Positions 18,301-26,285 of a DNA stretch of 64,000 nucleotides are shown here, piece after piece. This DNA comes from Eubacteriaceae bacterium (GTDB lineage: Bacteria; Bacillota; Clostridia; Oscillospirales; Acutalibacteraceae): NCBI GenBank assembly GCA_021770095.1, contig JAETRQ010000008.1, positions 26,285-90,284 of the forward strand, given 5' to 3'. Every line of letters begins with the position of its first letter. The stretch's first letter is position 1. Position numbers and translations under genes: made by a program. The notes under the pieces were generated by a model. That model ran no database searches, was not told where the DNA came from, and was given only the letters and a program-made list of their open reading frames with translations.

Positions 18301-19121
18301 ATTTTACTCACTATCTGCTGAATAATTCTTTCTGTTTCCTTATGCTTCATTTCAAAAAATGAGGCATCTTTGTTTTCAATCTCTTTTTCATAAGAACGAT
18401 TTTGCATTAAGCCTTCTTCAAATATTTTTTTAATTTCTGACAAATCCTTAATTTTTGACGTATTGCAAAATGCCCTTGACAGAATCACCATTGAGGAACC
18501 CAGTCTGTAATGCTCTGCAATAATATTTTCTGCAGGGAGATTGGTTGGAATATCCTGAAATACTCTGCCTACTCCTCCAAAACCGAATGTAATATCTTTT
18601 GAATTAAATTTATCAGCCAGATAATCTACGGTTCCGTCTGTCAAAAGTTCAAATAAAAACTTCTTGCCTTGGCTCAAATGCAAATCATTCAAACCAATAT
18701 GTATTTCCTCCACATCCTTGAGGTCCAAAACTTCATCAATGCAATTTACAGCATCATCCGTTTCAAGCAAAAGTACAGTTTTAACCCGACCGTTGACGAT
18801 TTGATAAAATTGCTTAACTTCGTCAACACACTTCCACATAGGCAGCATAATAATATCTGCACCTGCATGAATAACAGATTCAATTTCATCGCCTGAATTT
18901 TCATTTATAGGATTTATACGAACCATCAGTTCAGACTTATCAAGAACTTTGCGAAGATTGATTATATCTTCAACAGTATGATGATTTTTAACTGTATCCA
19001 TATTCGGCTGTCGCTCATCTTTGCCGATATATTCCATATCAACAAATATTCTGTCAACGCCTGCAGCCTGTGCAATTTTTGCAACATCTGGATTATTGGT
19101 TATATAAAATAGTTTTAACAT
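18297..19121 (-). CDS. HpcH/HpaI aldolase/citrate lyase-family protein
   Basis: A TIM-barrel protein that uses a divalent metal to make or break pyruvate or oxaloacetate-type C-C bonds. The family signature is seen as DRIFVDMEYIGKDERQ, then HAGADIIMLPM and VLLLETDDAVNCIDE with the metal-binding Glu and Asp. Its 274 residues cover the domain. It overlaps the dehydrogenase gene by 4 bases (ATGA type) and the priming transferase by 1. Coupled expression suggests that its product is reduced by the dehydrogenase. PEP mutase shares the fold but has a different active-site motif that I do not see. Confidence 0.82.
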   Translation of the reverse strand: MLKLFYITNNPDVAKIAQAAGVDRIFVDMEYIGKDERQPNMDTVKNHHTVEDIINLRKVLDKSELMVRINPINENSGDEIESVIHAGADIIMLPMWKCVDEVKQFYQIVNGRVKTVLLLETDDAVNCIDEVLDLKDVEEIHIGLNDLHLSQGKKFLFELLTDGTVDYLADKFNSKDITFGFGGVGRVFQDIPTNLPAENIIAEHYRLGSSMVILSRAFCNTSKIKDLSEIKKIFEEGLMQNRSYEKEIENKDASFFEMKHKETERIIQQIVSKI

Positions 19122-19765
19122 CAGATTTCTACGGTTTCCTTTTCTTCAACTGCCTGTGAATTGTCTTTTACAAGAGTTTCTGTGCTGTTGACATTATCCT
19201 CATTTTTAAGAACTTTAAATACTGTTAAAAACAAAATTTTCAAATCAAGCCATAATGAAACATGATCAACATACCAAACATTAAGTCTGATTCTTTCATG
19301 CCATTCCACTTCTTTTCTGCCGTGTGTTTGTGCCCAACCTGTAATTCCGGGTCTTACCTCAAACATTCTTAACTGCTGTGCGGTATATTCTTCAATAGGC
19401 CAAGGATGATATGTAAGCGGCGGACGCGGTCCTACAAAACTCATTTCTCCCTTAAGAATATTTACTAACTGAGGAAGTTCATCAATACTGGTTGCTCTGA
19501 TAAATTTACCGACTTTGGTTACTCTCATATCATCAGAACCGCTGTAAACACCTGTACCGATATGTTCAGCACCTTGGCACATACTCCGGAATTTATATAT
19601 ATAATATTCTTTTCCGCCTTTTCCAAGCCTTTTCTGCTTAAAAATCACAGGACCCGAAGAATCAAGTTTTACAGCCAATGCAGTTATCAGCATTATCGGT
19701 GATAAAATAATTAAAGCGAATATAGATAAAATGATTTCACAAAATCTTTTAAATATTTGATACAT
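19121..19765 (-). CDS. Undecaprenyl-phosphate sugar-1-phosphate transferase (priming enzyme)
   Basis: Starts repeat-unit assembly by moving a sugar-1-phosphate from a UDP-sugar to undecaprenyl phosphate. An N-terminal membrane helix (ILSIFALIILSPIMLITALAV) is followed by the family motifs IFKQKRLGKGGKEYYIYKFRSM (shortened here), VGPRPPLTYHPWP and VRPGITGWAQTHGRKEVEWH. It is the first gene after the operon promoter. The C terminus has an extra acidic tail (ends QAVEEKETVEI). A GGGGGA ribosome site precedes the ATG. Which sugar it adds (Gal, Glc or an acetamido sugar) cannot be told. Confidence 0.92.
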   Translation of the reverse strand: MYQIFKRFCEIILSIFALIILSPIMLITALAVKLDSSGPVIFKQKRLGKGGKEYYIYKFRSMCQGAEHIGTGVYSGSDDMRVTKVGKFIRATSIDELPQLVNILKGEMSFVGPRPPLTYHPWPIEEYTAQQLRMFEVRPGITGWAQTHGRKEVEWHERIRLNVWYVDHVSLWLDLKILFLTVFKVLKNEDNVNSTETLVKDNSQAVEEKETVEI

Positions 19766-19845
19766 AACATTCCCCCGCTCGCTATGGTCTATGTTTCAAA
19801 ATACACAAGATATTAAGTATGCTCAAATAAGTATTTATTTTATAT

Positions 19846-19875
19846 ATTATAATATAAAGCAGAGAATATTGTCAA
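19846..19875 (-). promoter_or_regulatory. Promoter of the polysaccharide operon
   Basis: On the minus strand TTGACA (19870-19875) and TATAAT (19846-19851) stand 18 bases apart, leaving a leader of about 75 bases before the priming transferase. No other strong promoter was seen in the tightly packed genes downstream, so this one may drive the whole operon of about 18 kb. Confidence 0.75.
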
Positions 19876-19911
19876 CTATATATAGATATTTATGTTCATA
19901 AAAATTTAACA

Positions 19912-19942
19912 AAAAAAATAAGGACTACAAAAGTAGTCCTTA
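19912..19942 (-). terminator. Terminator of the initiator tRNA gene
   Basis: On the minus strand a 9-bp stem (AAGGACTAC / GTAGTCCTT) with a TTTT loop is followed by eight T residues. It directly follows the tRNA and insulates it from the polysaccharide operon promoter. Confidence 0.88.
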
Positions 19943-19945
19943 CAA

Positions 19946-20021
<76 letters not shown>

Positions 20022-20037
20022 GTGTTGATGTACATAT

Positions 20038-20065
20038 ATTATAGCAGATTTTTTTTGATTGTCAA
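20038..20065 (-). promoter_or_regulatory. Promoter of tRNA-fMet
   Basis: Minus-strand TTGACA (20060-20065) and TATAAT (20038-20043) with a 16-base spacer, 16 bases before the tRNA 5' end. Its -35 box overlaps a plus-strand TTGTCA (20059-20064) that pairs with GATAAT (20082-20087) to form a candidate promoter for the ThrE genes. Confidence 0.8.
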
Positions 20066-20105
20066 TAGTTTATTAAAAACTGATAATAATATTTTTGGTG
20101 ATAAA

Positions 20106-20816
20106 ATGAAAGATAAGGAAATGTTTTCACTTTCACTTGACATAGGTGAAGGAATCATAAAAAGCGGCGGAGAAGTCCACAGGGCTGAAGATACGATAAA
20201 AAGAATAAACAGTGCCTATGGTCAAAAATGCACAGTATTTGCCATTCCCTCACTTATCATTGCACAAAGCGGCAAAGAAATACAGATGAGAAGAATTGAA
20301 AGAGAGGACAATAATCTTGCGGAAATTTCACGTCTCAATGCACTGTCAAGAAGGCTATGCAATGAGGCAGGAGATGAAATATATGTTACAAAGAGCAAAG
20401 TATATACTTCAAAGACGAATCTTATTTGCATAGCCATTGCAACAGGTTCCTTCAGCATGTTCTTCGGCGGAAATATTGCCGACGCAATAATTTCAGGTAT
20501 TATCGGAATAATAATAACATTAATAGGAGATAAAAGAATCAATCTGGCAACATTCACTTCAAATCTGATTGACTCTTTTATTTCAAGCATTTTAGCACTG
20601 ACAAGCAGCATTATTTTTACCAATATTCATTCAGATAAAATAATCATCGGAACCATAATGTTATTTGTTCCGGGACTTACAGTTGTAAACGCAATGAGAG
20701 ATATGATGAGTGATGATTTGATTGCAGGAATGATAGAATTATTCAACGCAATCATATCAGCATTTGCCATAGCACTCGGCGTAGCAGGGGCGATTTTATT
20801 ATTTACAAGGATATAA
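20106..20816 (+). CDS. ThrE-type threonine/serine exporter, N-terminal subunit
   Basis: Matches the first half of ThrE-family exporters, which pump threonine and serine out of the cell. The conserved soluble start LDIGEGIIKSGGEVHRAEDTI is followed by about five membrane spans. In Corynebacterium both halves are one protein; in many Firmicutes they are split, as here. ATG at 20106 has a GGTGAT ribosome site; the open frame extends further upstream but runs into the tRNA gene, so the longer start is rejected. The partner half begins at or just before this gene's stop. Confidence 0.85.
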   Translation: MKDKEMFSLSLDIGEGIIKSGGEVHRAEDTIKRINSAYGQKCTVFAIPSLIIAQSGKEIQMRRIEREDNNLAEISRLNALSRRLCNEAGDEIYVTKSKVYTSKTNLICIAIATGSFSMFFGGNIADAIISGIIGIIITLIGDKRINLATFTSNLIDSFISSILALTSSIIFTNIHSDKIIIGTIMLFVPGLTVVNAMRDMMSDDLIAGMIELFNAIISAFAIALGVAGAILLFTRI

Positions 20817-21244
20817 TAACACAAATACTTCTTTGTACATTAGGCACAATAGCATTTGCTGTCACCATGAAAGTACCAAAAAAGATTTTAATATATGTAA
20901 CCATCGGAGGACTTATCTCGGCTTCAATAGAAAGAATCCTTTCACAGACGAACGGAGACTTTGTATCATGCCTGACAGCAATGGTATGCCTTGCAGTCTA
21001 TTGTGAAATAACCGCAAGAATGATCAAAGAACCCGTAACTGTCATATTAATGCCGTCGACGATTCCCCTGCTTCCGGGAAGTTCAATTTATTATGCAATG
21101 TTTTATGCAATAAACGCAAATACGGATATGTTCTTAAAATACAGCAAATCAACACTCTATGCCGGATTAGGAATCGGGCTTGGTGCAGTCATCAGTTCAA
21201 CAGCAGTCAGGATTGTTAAATCCTGCAAACACAAAAATTCATAG
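20816..21244 (+). CDS. ThrE-type exporter, C-terminal subunit (non-canonical start likely)
   Basis: The second half of the split ThrE exporter (ThrE_2 type), with about four membrane spans and the conserved LMPSTIPLLPGSSIYYAM. The first ATG, at 20867, falls inside the expected first membrane helix. The frame upstream codes for ITQILLCTLGTIAFAV, which looks like the normal family N terminus. No ATG, GTG or TTG is available there; the best candidate is ATA at 20816, overlapping the upstream TAA stop and placed 5 bases after AAGG. I annotate from 20816 and treat the start as uncertain. Coupled translation from the partner gene is likely. Confidence 0.72.
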   Translation: MTQILLCTLGTIAFAVTMKVPKKILIYVTIGGLISASIERILSQTNGDFVSCLTAMVCLAVYCEITARMIKEPVTVILMPSTIPLLPGSSIYYAMFYAINANTDMFLKYSKSTLYAGLGIGLGAVISSTAVRIVKSCKHKNS

Positions 21245-21254
21245 TGTTATTCAA

Positions 21255-21283
21255 TTGCCTACTCATCCAAAATATGATAAAAT
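21255..21283 (+). promoter_or_regulatory. Promoter of glycerate kinase
   Basis: TTGCCT (21255-21260) and TAAAAT (21278-21283) lie 17 bases apart, 38 bases before the ATG. Confidence 0.6.
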
Positions 21284-21320
21284 AGTTAGGTAATGAACCG
21301 ATAAGAATAAGGTGTTAAAT

Positions 21321-22382
21321 ATGAAAATATTGATAGTGCCTGACAGTTATAAAGGTACGCTCTCTTCAGCACAAGTATGCAGCTGCATCAAAAAAGGCAT
21401 TGAAACCACCTCAGATAAAAACGAAATAACCTGTATGCCGTTTGCCGACGGCGGTGAAGGTTTCGCTGAATGTCTCAGTAACATTTGTAATGGCAATATA
21501 CTTTACACCACTTGTACAGACATATATGGCAATCCAAAGAAATGCTGTATATATACATATGGAAAACACGCAATAATCGACTGTGCACAGGCAAGCGGTC
21601 TTCAAAAGAAAAAGGATGTTATGAATGCCACATCATATGGTACGGGAGAACTGATAAAACATGCATTATCTCAGGGATTTCGCAATATCATCCTTGGTCT
21701 TGGCGGAAGTGGATGCTGTGATGGAGGGGCAGGTGTACTGGCAGCCTTGGGAGCGGAATTCAAAGATAAATGCGGTAATAGAATTGATCACCCCAAAGGC
21801 AGAGATATTGAAAAAATTCATAGTATTGTTCTCGACAATATAGTAAAGGATATTAACTTTACATTCGCTTGCGATGTTGAAAATAATTATTATGATAAAA
21901 ACGGTGCCGCATATATCTTTGCAAAACAAAAAGGAGCAAATGATGAGGATGTTATTCATCTTGACAACGGATTAAAAATACTCAACTCACTGCTGCCTCG
22001 GGATATAAATCATGTTAAAGGCAGCGGTGCCGCAGGCGGAATATGCGGAGGATTATACAGTGTTTACGGCGGTGAAATAAAAAGCGGCTTTGACATTCTT
22101 TCAGAAGCATACAATCTTGAGTACTGCATAAGCCAAACAGATTTAGTAATAACAGGAGAAGGAAAAACAGATAAGCAGACTTTAATGGGAAAACTGCCAT
22201 ATAAAGTATTTCAAATTGCAGAAAAATATAATAAAAAATGCATCATTATCAGCGGGCTTATTGAGGGTGTCGAATTTGGTCAAAAAATGATAAGTCTTGT
22301 CGATAAAGATACAACAATTGAAGAATCAATAAAAAACCCCAGTAAAACATTGACAAAAAAGGCAAAAAATATATTGAAATAA
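21321..22382 (+). CDS. Glycerate kinase (GlxK/GarK type)
   Basis: Phosphorylates D-glycerate, giving 2- or 3-phosphoglycerate. The family start MKILIVPDSYKGTLSSAQVC is followed by FADGGEGF and by GLGGSGCCDGGAGVLAALGA. Late in the protein VITGEGKTDKQTLMGKLPYK forms the other conserved block. 353 residues is slightly short for the family (about 370-380). ATG at 21321 is preferred over a GTG three codons before it because AAGG lies 8 bases upstream. Stands as a single gene, though a second promoter overlaps its 3' end to serve the next unit. Confidence 0.93.
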   Translation: MKILIVPDSYKGTLSSAQVCSCIKKGIETTSDKNEITCMPFADGGEGFAECLSNICNGNILYTTCTDIYGNPKKCCIYTYGKHAIIDCAQASGLQKKKDVMNATSYGTGELIKHALSQGFRNIILGLGGSGCCDGGAGVLAALGAEFKDKCGNRIDHPKGRDIEKIHSIVLDNIVKDINFTFACDVENNYYDKNGAAYIFAKQKGANDEDVIHLDNGLKILNSLLPRDINHVKGSGAAGGICGGLYSVYGGEIKSGFDILSEAYNLEYCISQTDLVITGEGKTDKQTLMGKLPYKVFQIAEKYNKKCIIISGLIEGVEFGQKMISLVDKDTTIEESIKNPSKTLTKKAKNILK

Positions 22383-22402
22383 TATTTTAATAAATATATA
22401 AT
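22374..22402 (+). promoter_or_regulatory. Promoter of the small ORF/alpha-mannosidase unit
   Basis: TTGAAA (22374-22379) and TATAAT (22397-22402) with a 17-base spacer; the -35 box overlaps the last codons of glycerate kinase. Confidence 0.65.
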
Positions 22403-22434
22403 ATATTGTGAAAATAAATGATAGGAGATAAAAA

Positions 22435-22653
22435 ATGAAAGTAAGAATTCCAAAGCACAGAGAGTTTTTAATTAAATTTGAAGACGGATACGACAAGGAA
22501 AGTGAAGCGTGGGAAGCACTCAATCAGATTGTTAAAGACTACTCCGTTAACGGAAAGAGTGTTTATACCGAAACTTTTATTGAAGACAACGAGGATAAAG
22601 TAAAAGCCCTTCAGGAAAAATACGAATTTACATATGAAATTATTGAGAAATGA
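22435..22653 (+). CDS. Small protein of unknown function upstream of alpha-mannosidase
   Basis: A 72-residue acidic, soluble protein with a good ribosome site (AGGAGATAAAAA before ATG). I do not recognise a family. It looks like a compact alpha/beta domain: a basic beginning (KVRIPKHREFLIKF), a helix around SEAWEALNQIV, and a charged end. Its stop overlaps a possible ATG of the next gene (ATGA), so the two genes are almost surely one operon. It could modulate or bind the mannosidase or be independent; nothing in the sequence decides. Confidence 0.7.
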   Translation: MKVRIPKHREFLIKFEDGYDKESEAWEALNQIVKDYSVNGKSVYTETFIEDNEDKVKALQEKYEFTYEIIEK

Positions 22654-22664
22654 GGTTTAAATTT

Positions 22665-25600
22665 ATGGATAAAAAAAGAGTATATGCCGTCTCCACAGCA
22701 CATCTTGACACTGTATGGAGATGGGAGCTTGATAAAACTTTAACCGAGTACATACCTGATACCATAAGCAAAAATTTTGATTTATTTGAAAAATATCCAA
22801 ATTATAAATTCAATTTTGAAGGAGCGTACAGATATAAACTCATCGAAGAGTTCTATCCCCTTGCATTTGAACAAATCAAAAAATATATTGATGAGGGAAA
22901 ATGGTGTATTTCCGGCACAGCATTTGAAACAGGAGATGTTAACATAGCATCACCTGAAGCAATACTGAGAAATATACTTTTGGGAGATAAATACTTCAAA
23001 ACCAAATTCGGCAAATCATCAAAAGACTTATTTCTCCCGGATTGTTTCGGATTTTCATGGGCATTGCCTACTATCGCAAGCCATGCAGGATTAAAAGGCA
23101 TCACCACACAAAAATTATCTTGGGGAAGTGCATACGGTATACCTTTTGACCTTGGTATCTGGCAGGGACCTGACGGAAGCAAGATTTATGCCTGTCTTGA
23201 TGCAAAATCTTACAGATATAAATTCAATGACGATATAAGAGCGGATTTAAGTGTCATAAACAAAATTATTGATAACAACAATTCTGCAGAATTACCATGG
23301 GCCAATCATCTGTACGGAACGGGTGACTGGGGCGGTGCTCCGACTGAAGAAAGTGTGCAGGCTGTCGAAAAAAGTATCGCAAAAAATGAAGAAAGCGACT
23401 TTGAAGTTATATCTGCAAGAACCGATCAGGTTTTTGAGGATATGGACAAATTATCAAAAGCCGACAAAGCTAAACTTCCTGTTTGGAACAATGAACTGCC
23501 GATGACAAGCCATGCAGCAGGAACATACACATCAAGATGCATGAGCAAGCGTCTCAACAGACAATGCGAAAGAATGGCTGATTATGCTGAAAAAGCATGT
23601 GTAATGGCATCGTCAATTGATAATTTCATCTATCCGCGTGATATACTCAACGAGGCTTGGGAACGAGTTGTAAGACACCAGTTCCATGATGATATTACCG
23701 GAACATCCACAATGAAAGTATATAATGACAGCTGGAATGATTATTATCTTTCACTGTCTCAATTCAAAAATGAATACCTTGCAGCGAGCCGGGCAACAAT
23801 CGACTTTTTGGACACTTCATGGATTGATGATGACAGCATCACATTGGTTATTAACAATCCTACTCAGTATAAGCAAAAGAGAAATGTTGAAGCAACAGTA
23901 AAAGTTAAAAGGAACTGTATGTATGTTGCGGTGTTTGATAAGGATGGAAATGAAGTACCGAGTCAGGTTATCAAAAAGGAAGGAAAAACTTTCTCAATTG
24001 TATTCCAGGCAGATGTGGATTCATTCGGTTACAGAGTTTACAGGGTATCCCCTGCCAAAAGCGCATGTAAAATTACAACTGACTTGAAGGTAACACAACA
24101 TTCGCTTGAAAATGACAAATATGAAATCATATTCAACAAAAACGGTGACATTGCTTATTTATATGATAAAAAATTAAAAAGGCAGATAATAGATAAGCCT
24201 ATCAAAATGGCATTGCTTCATGATACAGGTCAACTCTCTTATCCAAGCTGGGAAATAAGAAAAGAAGATATTGATGCCCAGCCATATTGTTACGCAAACA
24301 CGCCAAAATTCAGTATTATTGAAAACGGTCCTGTAAGAATTGCCATCAAAGTATCACGAGAGGCAGAATATTCTACAATTGAACAGGTAGTTTCACTTTC
24401 AGCAGAAAGTGAATACATAGAAGTAAACAATTATGTTGACTGGAAAACAAGAAGAACTATACTCAAGGCAACCTTCCCTCTTGCTGCACACAGCAAACAG
24501 GCTGCTTATGATATAGGAGTCGGAGTAATTAACAGAGGCAATAACACCGACAATCTTTATGAAGTGCCTGCACAAAAATGGGCAGACATTTCTGACAATC
24601 AGCAGAATTTTGGTGTATCTATCTTTTCTGACAGCAAATACGGATGGGATAAACCTGATGACAATACATTGAGGCTCACTTGCATCCACACGCCTGCAGG
24701 CGCATTCACAAAAGATGCACGTCAGGATTTGCAGGATCTCGGCAGAAATATTTTTTCATTCGCAATCTACAGCCACGAAGGTAATTATCAATCAGGAACA
24801 CAGAAGAACTGTGAATTATATTCCAATCCACTGATGGCAGTTCAGACAACAAGAAAAGCAGACGGATACTTGGGTGATAAAGCTTCCTATGCAAGTATCA
24901 GTTGTGATGATGTTATTGTTAAAGCACTGAAGCGCTGTGAATACGATGATTCCATTATCATAAGAGTTGTTGAGGCAAACGGAAAAGCACACAGAAATGT
25001 CAAGTTAAGAACTTACCTTCCGCTGGGAAAAGCAGAACTTGTTAATGGTGTTGAAGAACATATTAAGGATATAACCTTAGACGATAGCGATACAGTCAAG
25101 TTCAATATAAAACCATTTGAAATTAAAACATTCAAACTCACTTATGCCGAGTCTCCCAGAAGGTACCCAAGGAAAAAGTACAATTGGCATAAATTCAGAA
25201 AGCATGTTAACGCAAAAGGTTTAACTACAGATTATAATATGCGTCATGTAATTCTTCAGGGCAGCGGATTCTCTCTCCCATTTGAAGAAATGACAAAGAA
25301 TTTCAGCCGTGAAATTGCAGGTATCCGATTCTATTTCTTACAAGAGCCTGAAGAAAGATTTGATGTGCTTGTATGCCGCGGTCAAAGAATAAATGTACCT
25401 AAAAGTGCAACACAATTGCATTTCATTGCTGCATCCACAATTGGTGATCAGGAAGTTGAGTTCACCGTAGGTAAGAAAAAGAAAGTACCTCTTACAATCA
25501 GATCTATAAAAGATAATATAAGCACTTGGGATATGGCTGGAATGAATCAGGTTGGTGATGTAAGACAGAACGAAAGATTGGCAATTGAATTCAATCACAC

Positions 25601-25958
25601 ACATCACCCCGAAGGCAATATTCCTACAAAAGCAAGATTCAACCTATATACACTGAATATAAAAGATTCCGCATCTATCAGGTTGCCTGAAAACAACAGA
25701 ATCGTCATTCTTGCCCTGACTGCTGTACGTGAAGATTCAATCTGCGAAATCGCAACAAGTATTGAGGATACAACAGACAACGGTTACGCATTTTATGACG
25801 ACATACCACCTATTGATAAAATTATAGACAAAGCTGATTTTGTAACAATAAGAGCAGGTAAAATTCAAGACCAAATCAAGAGCGGAAAAGGTCAGGGATT
25901 CAAAAGAGATAATATTATTACAAATATTATACGTTCTTATACAAAAAGCGAATGGTAA
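22665..25958 (+). CDS. GH38 alpha-mannosidase
   Basis: Hydrolyses alpha-mannosides, probably in the cytosol because no signal peptide is present. The GH38 zinc site is visible: AHLDTVW near residue 13 (His, Asp), the nucleophile Asp in LPDCFGFSW near residue 126, and the later His in VVRHQFHDDITGTS. The remaining part matches the middle helical and C-terminal beta domains. At 1097 residues it is within the long bacterial forms. I chose ATG at 22665, nine bases after GAGG; ATG at 22650 overlaps the stop of the small upstream gene and has no ribosome site. Likely processes mannose-containing host or dietary glycans taken up as oligosaccharides. Confidence 0.93.
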   Translation: MDKKRVYAVSTAHLDTVWRWELDKTLTEYIPDTISKNFDLFEKYPNYKFNFEGAYRYKLIEEFYPLAFEQIKKYIDEGKWCISGTAFETGDVNIASPEAILRNILLGDKYFKTKFGKSSKDLFLPDCFGFSWALPTIASHAGLKGITTQKLSWGSAYGIPFDLGIWQGPDGSKIYACLDAKSYRYKFNDDIRADLSVINKIIDNNNSAELPWANHLYGTGDWGGAPTEESVQAVEKSIAKNEESDFEVISARTDQVFEDMDKLSKADKAKLPVWNNELPMTSHAAGTYTSRCMSKRLNRQCERMADYAEKACVMASSIDNFIYPRDILNEAWERVVRHQFHDDITGTSTMKVYNDSWNDYYLSLSQFKNEYLAASRATIDFLDTSWIDDDSITLVINNPTQYKQKRNVEATVKVKRNCMYVAVFDKDGNEVPSQVIKKEGKTFSIVFQADVDSFGYRVYRVSPAKSACKITTDLKVTQHSLENDKYEIIFNKNGDIAYLYDKKLKRQIIDKPIKMALLHDTGQLSYPSWEIRKEDIDAQPYCYANTPKFSIIENGPVRIAIKVSREAEYSTIEQVVSLSAESEYIEVNNYVDWKTRRTILKATFPLAAHSKQAAYDIGVGVINRGNNTDNLYEVPAQKWADISDNQQNFGVSIFSDSKYGWDKPDDNTLRLTCIHTPAGAFTKDARQDLQDLGRNIFSFAIYSHEGNYQSGTQKNCELYSNPLMAVQTTRKADGYLGDKASYASISCDDVIVKALKRCEYDDSIIIRVVEANGKAHRNVKLRTYLPLGKAELVNGVEEHIKDITLDDSDTVKFNIKPFEIKTFKLTYAESPRRYPRKKYNWHKFRKHVNAKGLTTDYNMRHVILQGSGFSLPFEEMTKNFSREIAGIRFYFLQEPEERFDVLVCRGQRINVPKSATQLHFIAASTIGDQEVEFTVGKKKKVPLTIRSIKDNISTWDMAGMNQVGDVRQNERLAIEFNHTHHPEGNIPTKARFNLYTLNIKDSASIRLPENNRIVILALTAVREDSICEIATSIEDTTDNGYAFYDDIPPIDKIIDKADFVTIRAGKIQDQIKSGKGQGFKRDNIITNIIRSYTKSEW

Positions 25959-25966
25959 AATTACAA

Positions 25967-26007
25967 ATGCCTATATGCAGTCTTTGCATATAGGCATTCA
26001 TTTTTTT
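25967..26007 (+). terminator. Terminator after alpha-mannosidase
   Basis: A perfect 13-bp stem (ATGCCTATATGCA, 25967-25979, with 25985-25997), a 5-base loop and a run of seven T residues. Confidence 0.93.
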
Positions 26008-26039
26008 GTAAATCAACTTTACTTTACAGATAATTTTAT

Positions 26040-26180
26040 GTTTAACACTTGTGGAAAACACTGTTAAAAATGTGGAAAAGTAAGAAAAACGTGAATTAAT
26101 ATTGCGAAAAACTCTGTGGAAAATGTGGAATTGTAAAGTATTCTAACTTTCAATACACAGAATTTTCCACATTTTTAACT
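26040..26180. promoter_or_regulatory. Cluster of DnaA-box-like 9-mers in the 327-base gap before ftsZ
   Basis: The gap between two convergent terminators holds no gene. It contains TGTGGAAAA at 26050, 26071 and 26115, TGTGGAATT at 26124 and the reverse-oriented TTTTCCACA at 26163, each one or two mismatches from the consensus DnaA box TGTGGATAA/TTATCCACA. The bases between them are AT-rich. This could be a DnaA-titrating or regulatory site; a replication origin is less likely because dnaA, dnaN and similar genes are not seen here. Confidence 0.55.
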
Positions 26181-26226
26181 ATTTGTCAATCATATATACA
26201 ATTTGATAAAAAATTAAATATATGTA

Positions 26227-26266
26227 TAAAAAAACAATCCCTGTTCATTAGAACAGGGATTGTTTT
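26227..26266 (-). terminator. Terminator after ftsZ
   Basis: On the minus strand a long stem (26231-26246 with 26251-26266, AAAACAATCCCTGTTC type) with a 4-base loop ends in a T run. It lies 20 bases after the ftsZ stop. Confidence 0.9.
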
Positions 26267-26285
26267 ATGTAAGAAAGGAAATATA

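Noticed and set aside
18297..19121. PEP mutase (phosphonate pathway), which would fit a cytidylyltransferase nearby
   Set aside because: The protein reads as HpcH/HpaI aldolase, and I do not see the PEP mutase active-site motif or a phosphonopyruvate decarboxylase.
26040..26180. Chromosomal replication origin
   Set aside because: DnaA-box-like repeats are present, but no dnaA, dnaN, recF or gyrase genes are near and the boxes are imperfect. Kept as a possible titration or control site only.
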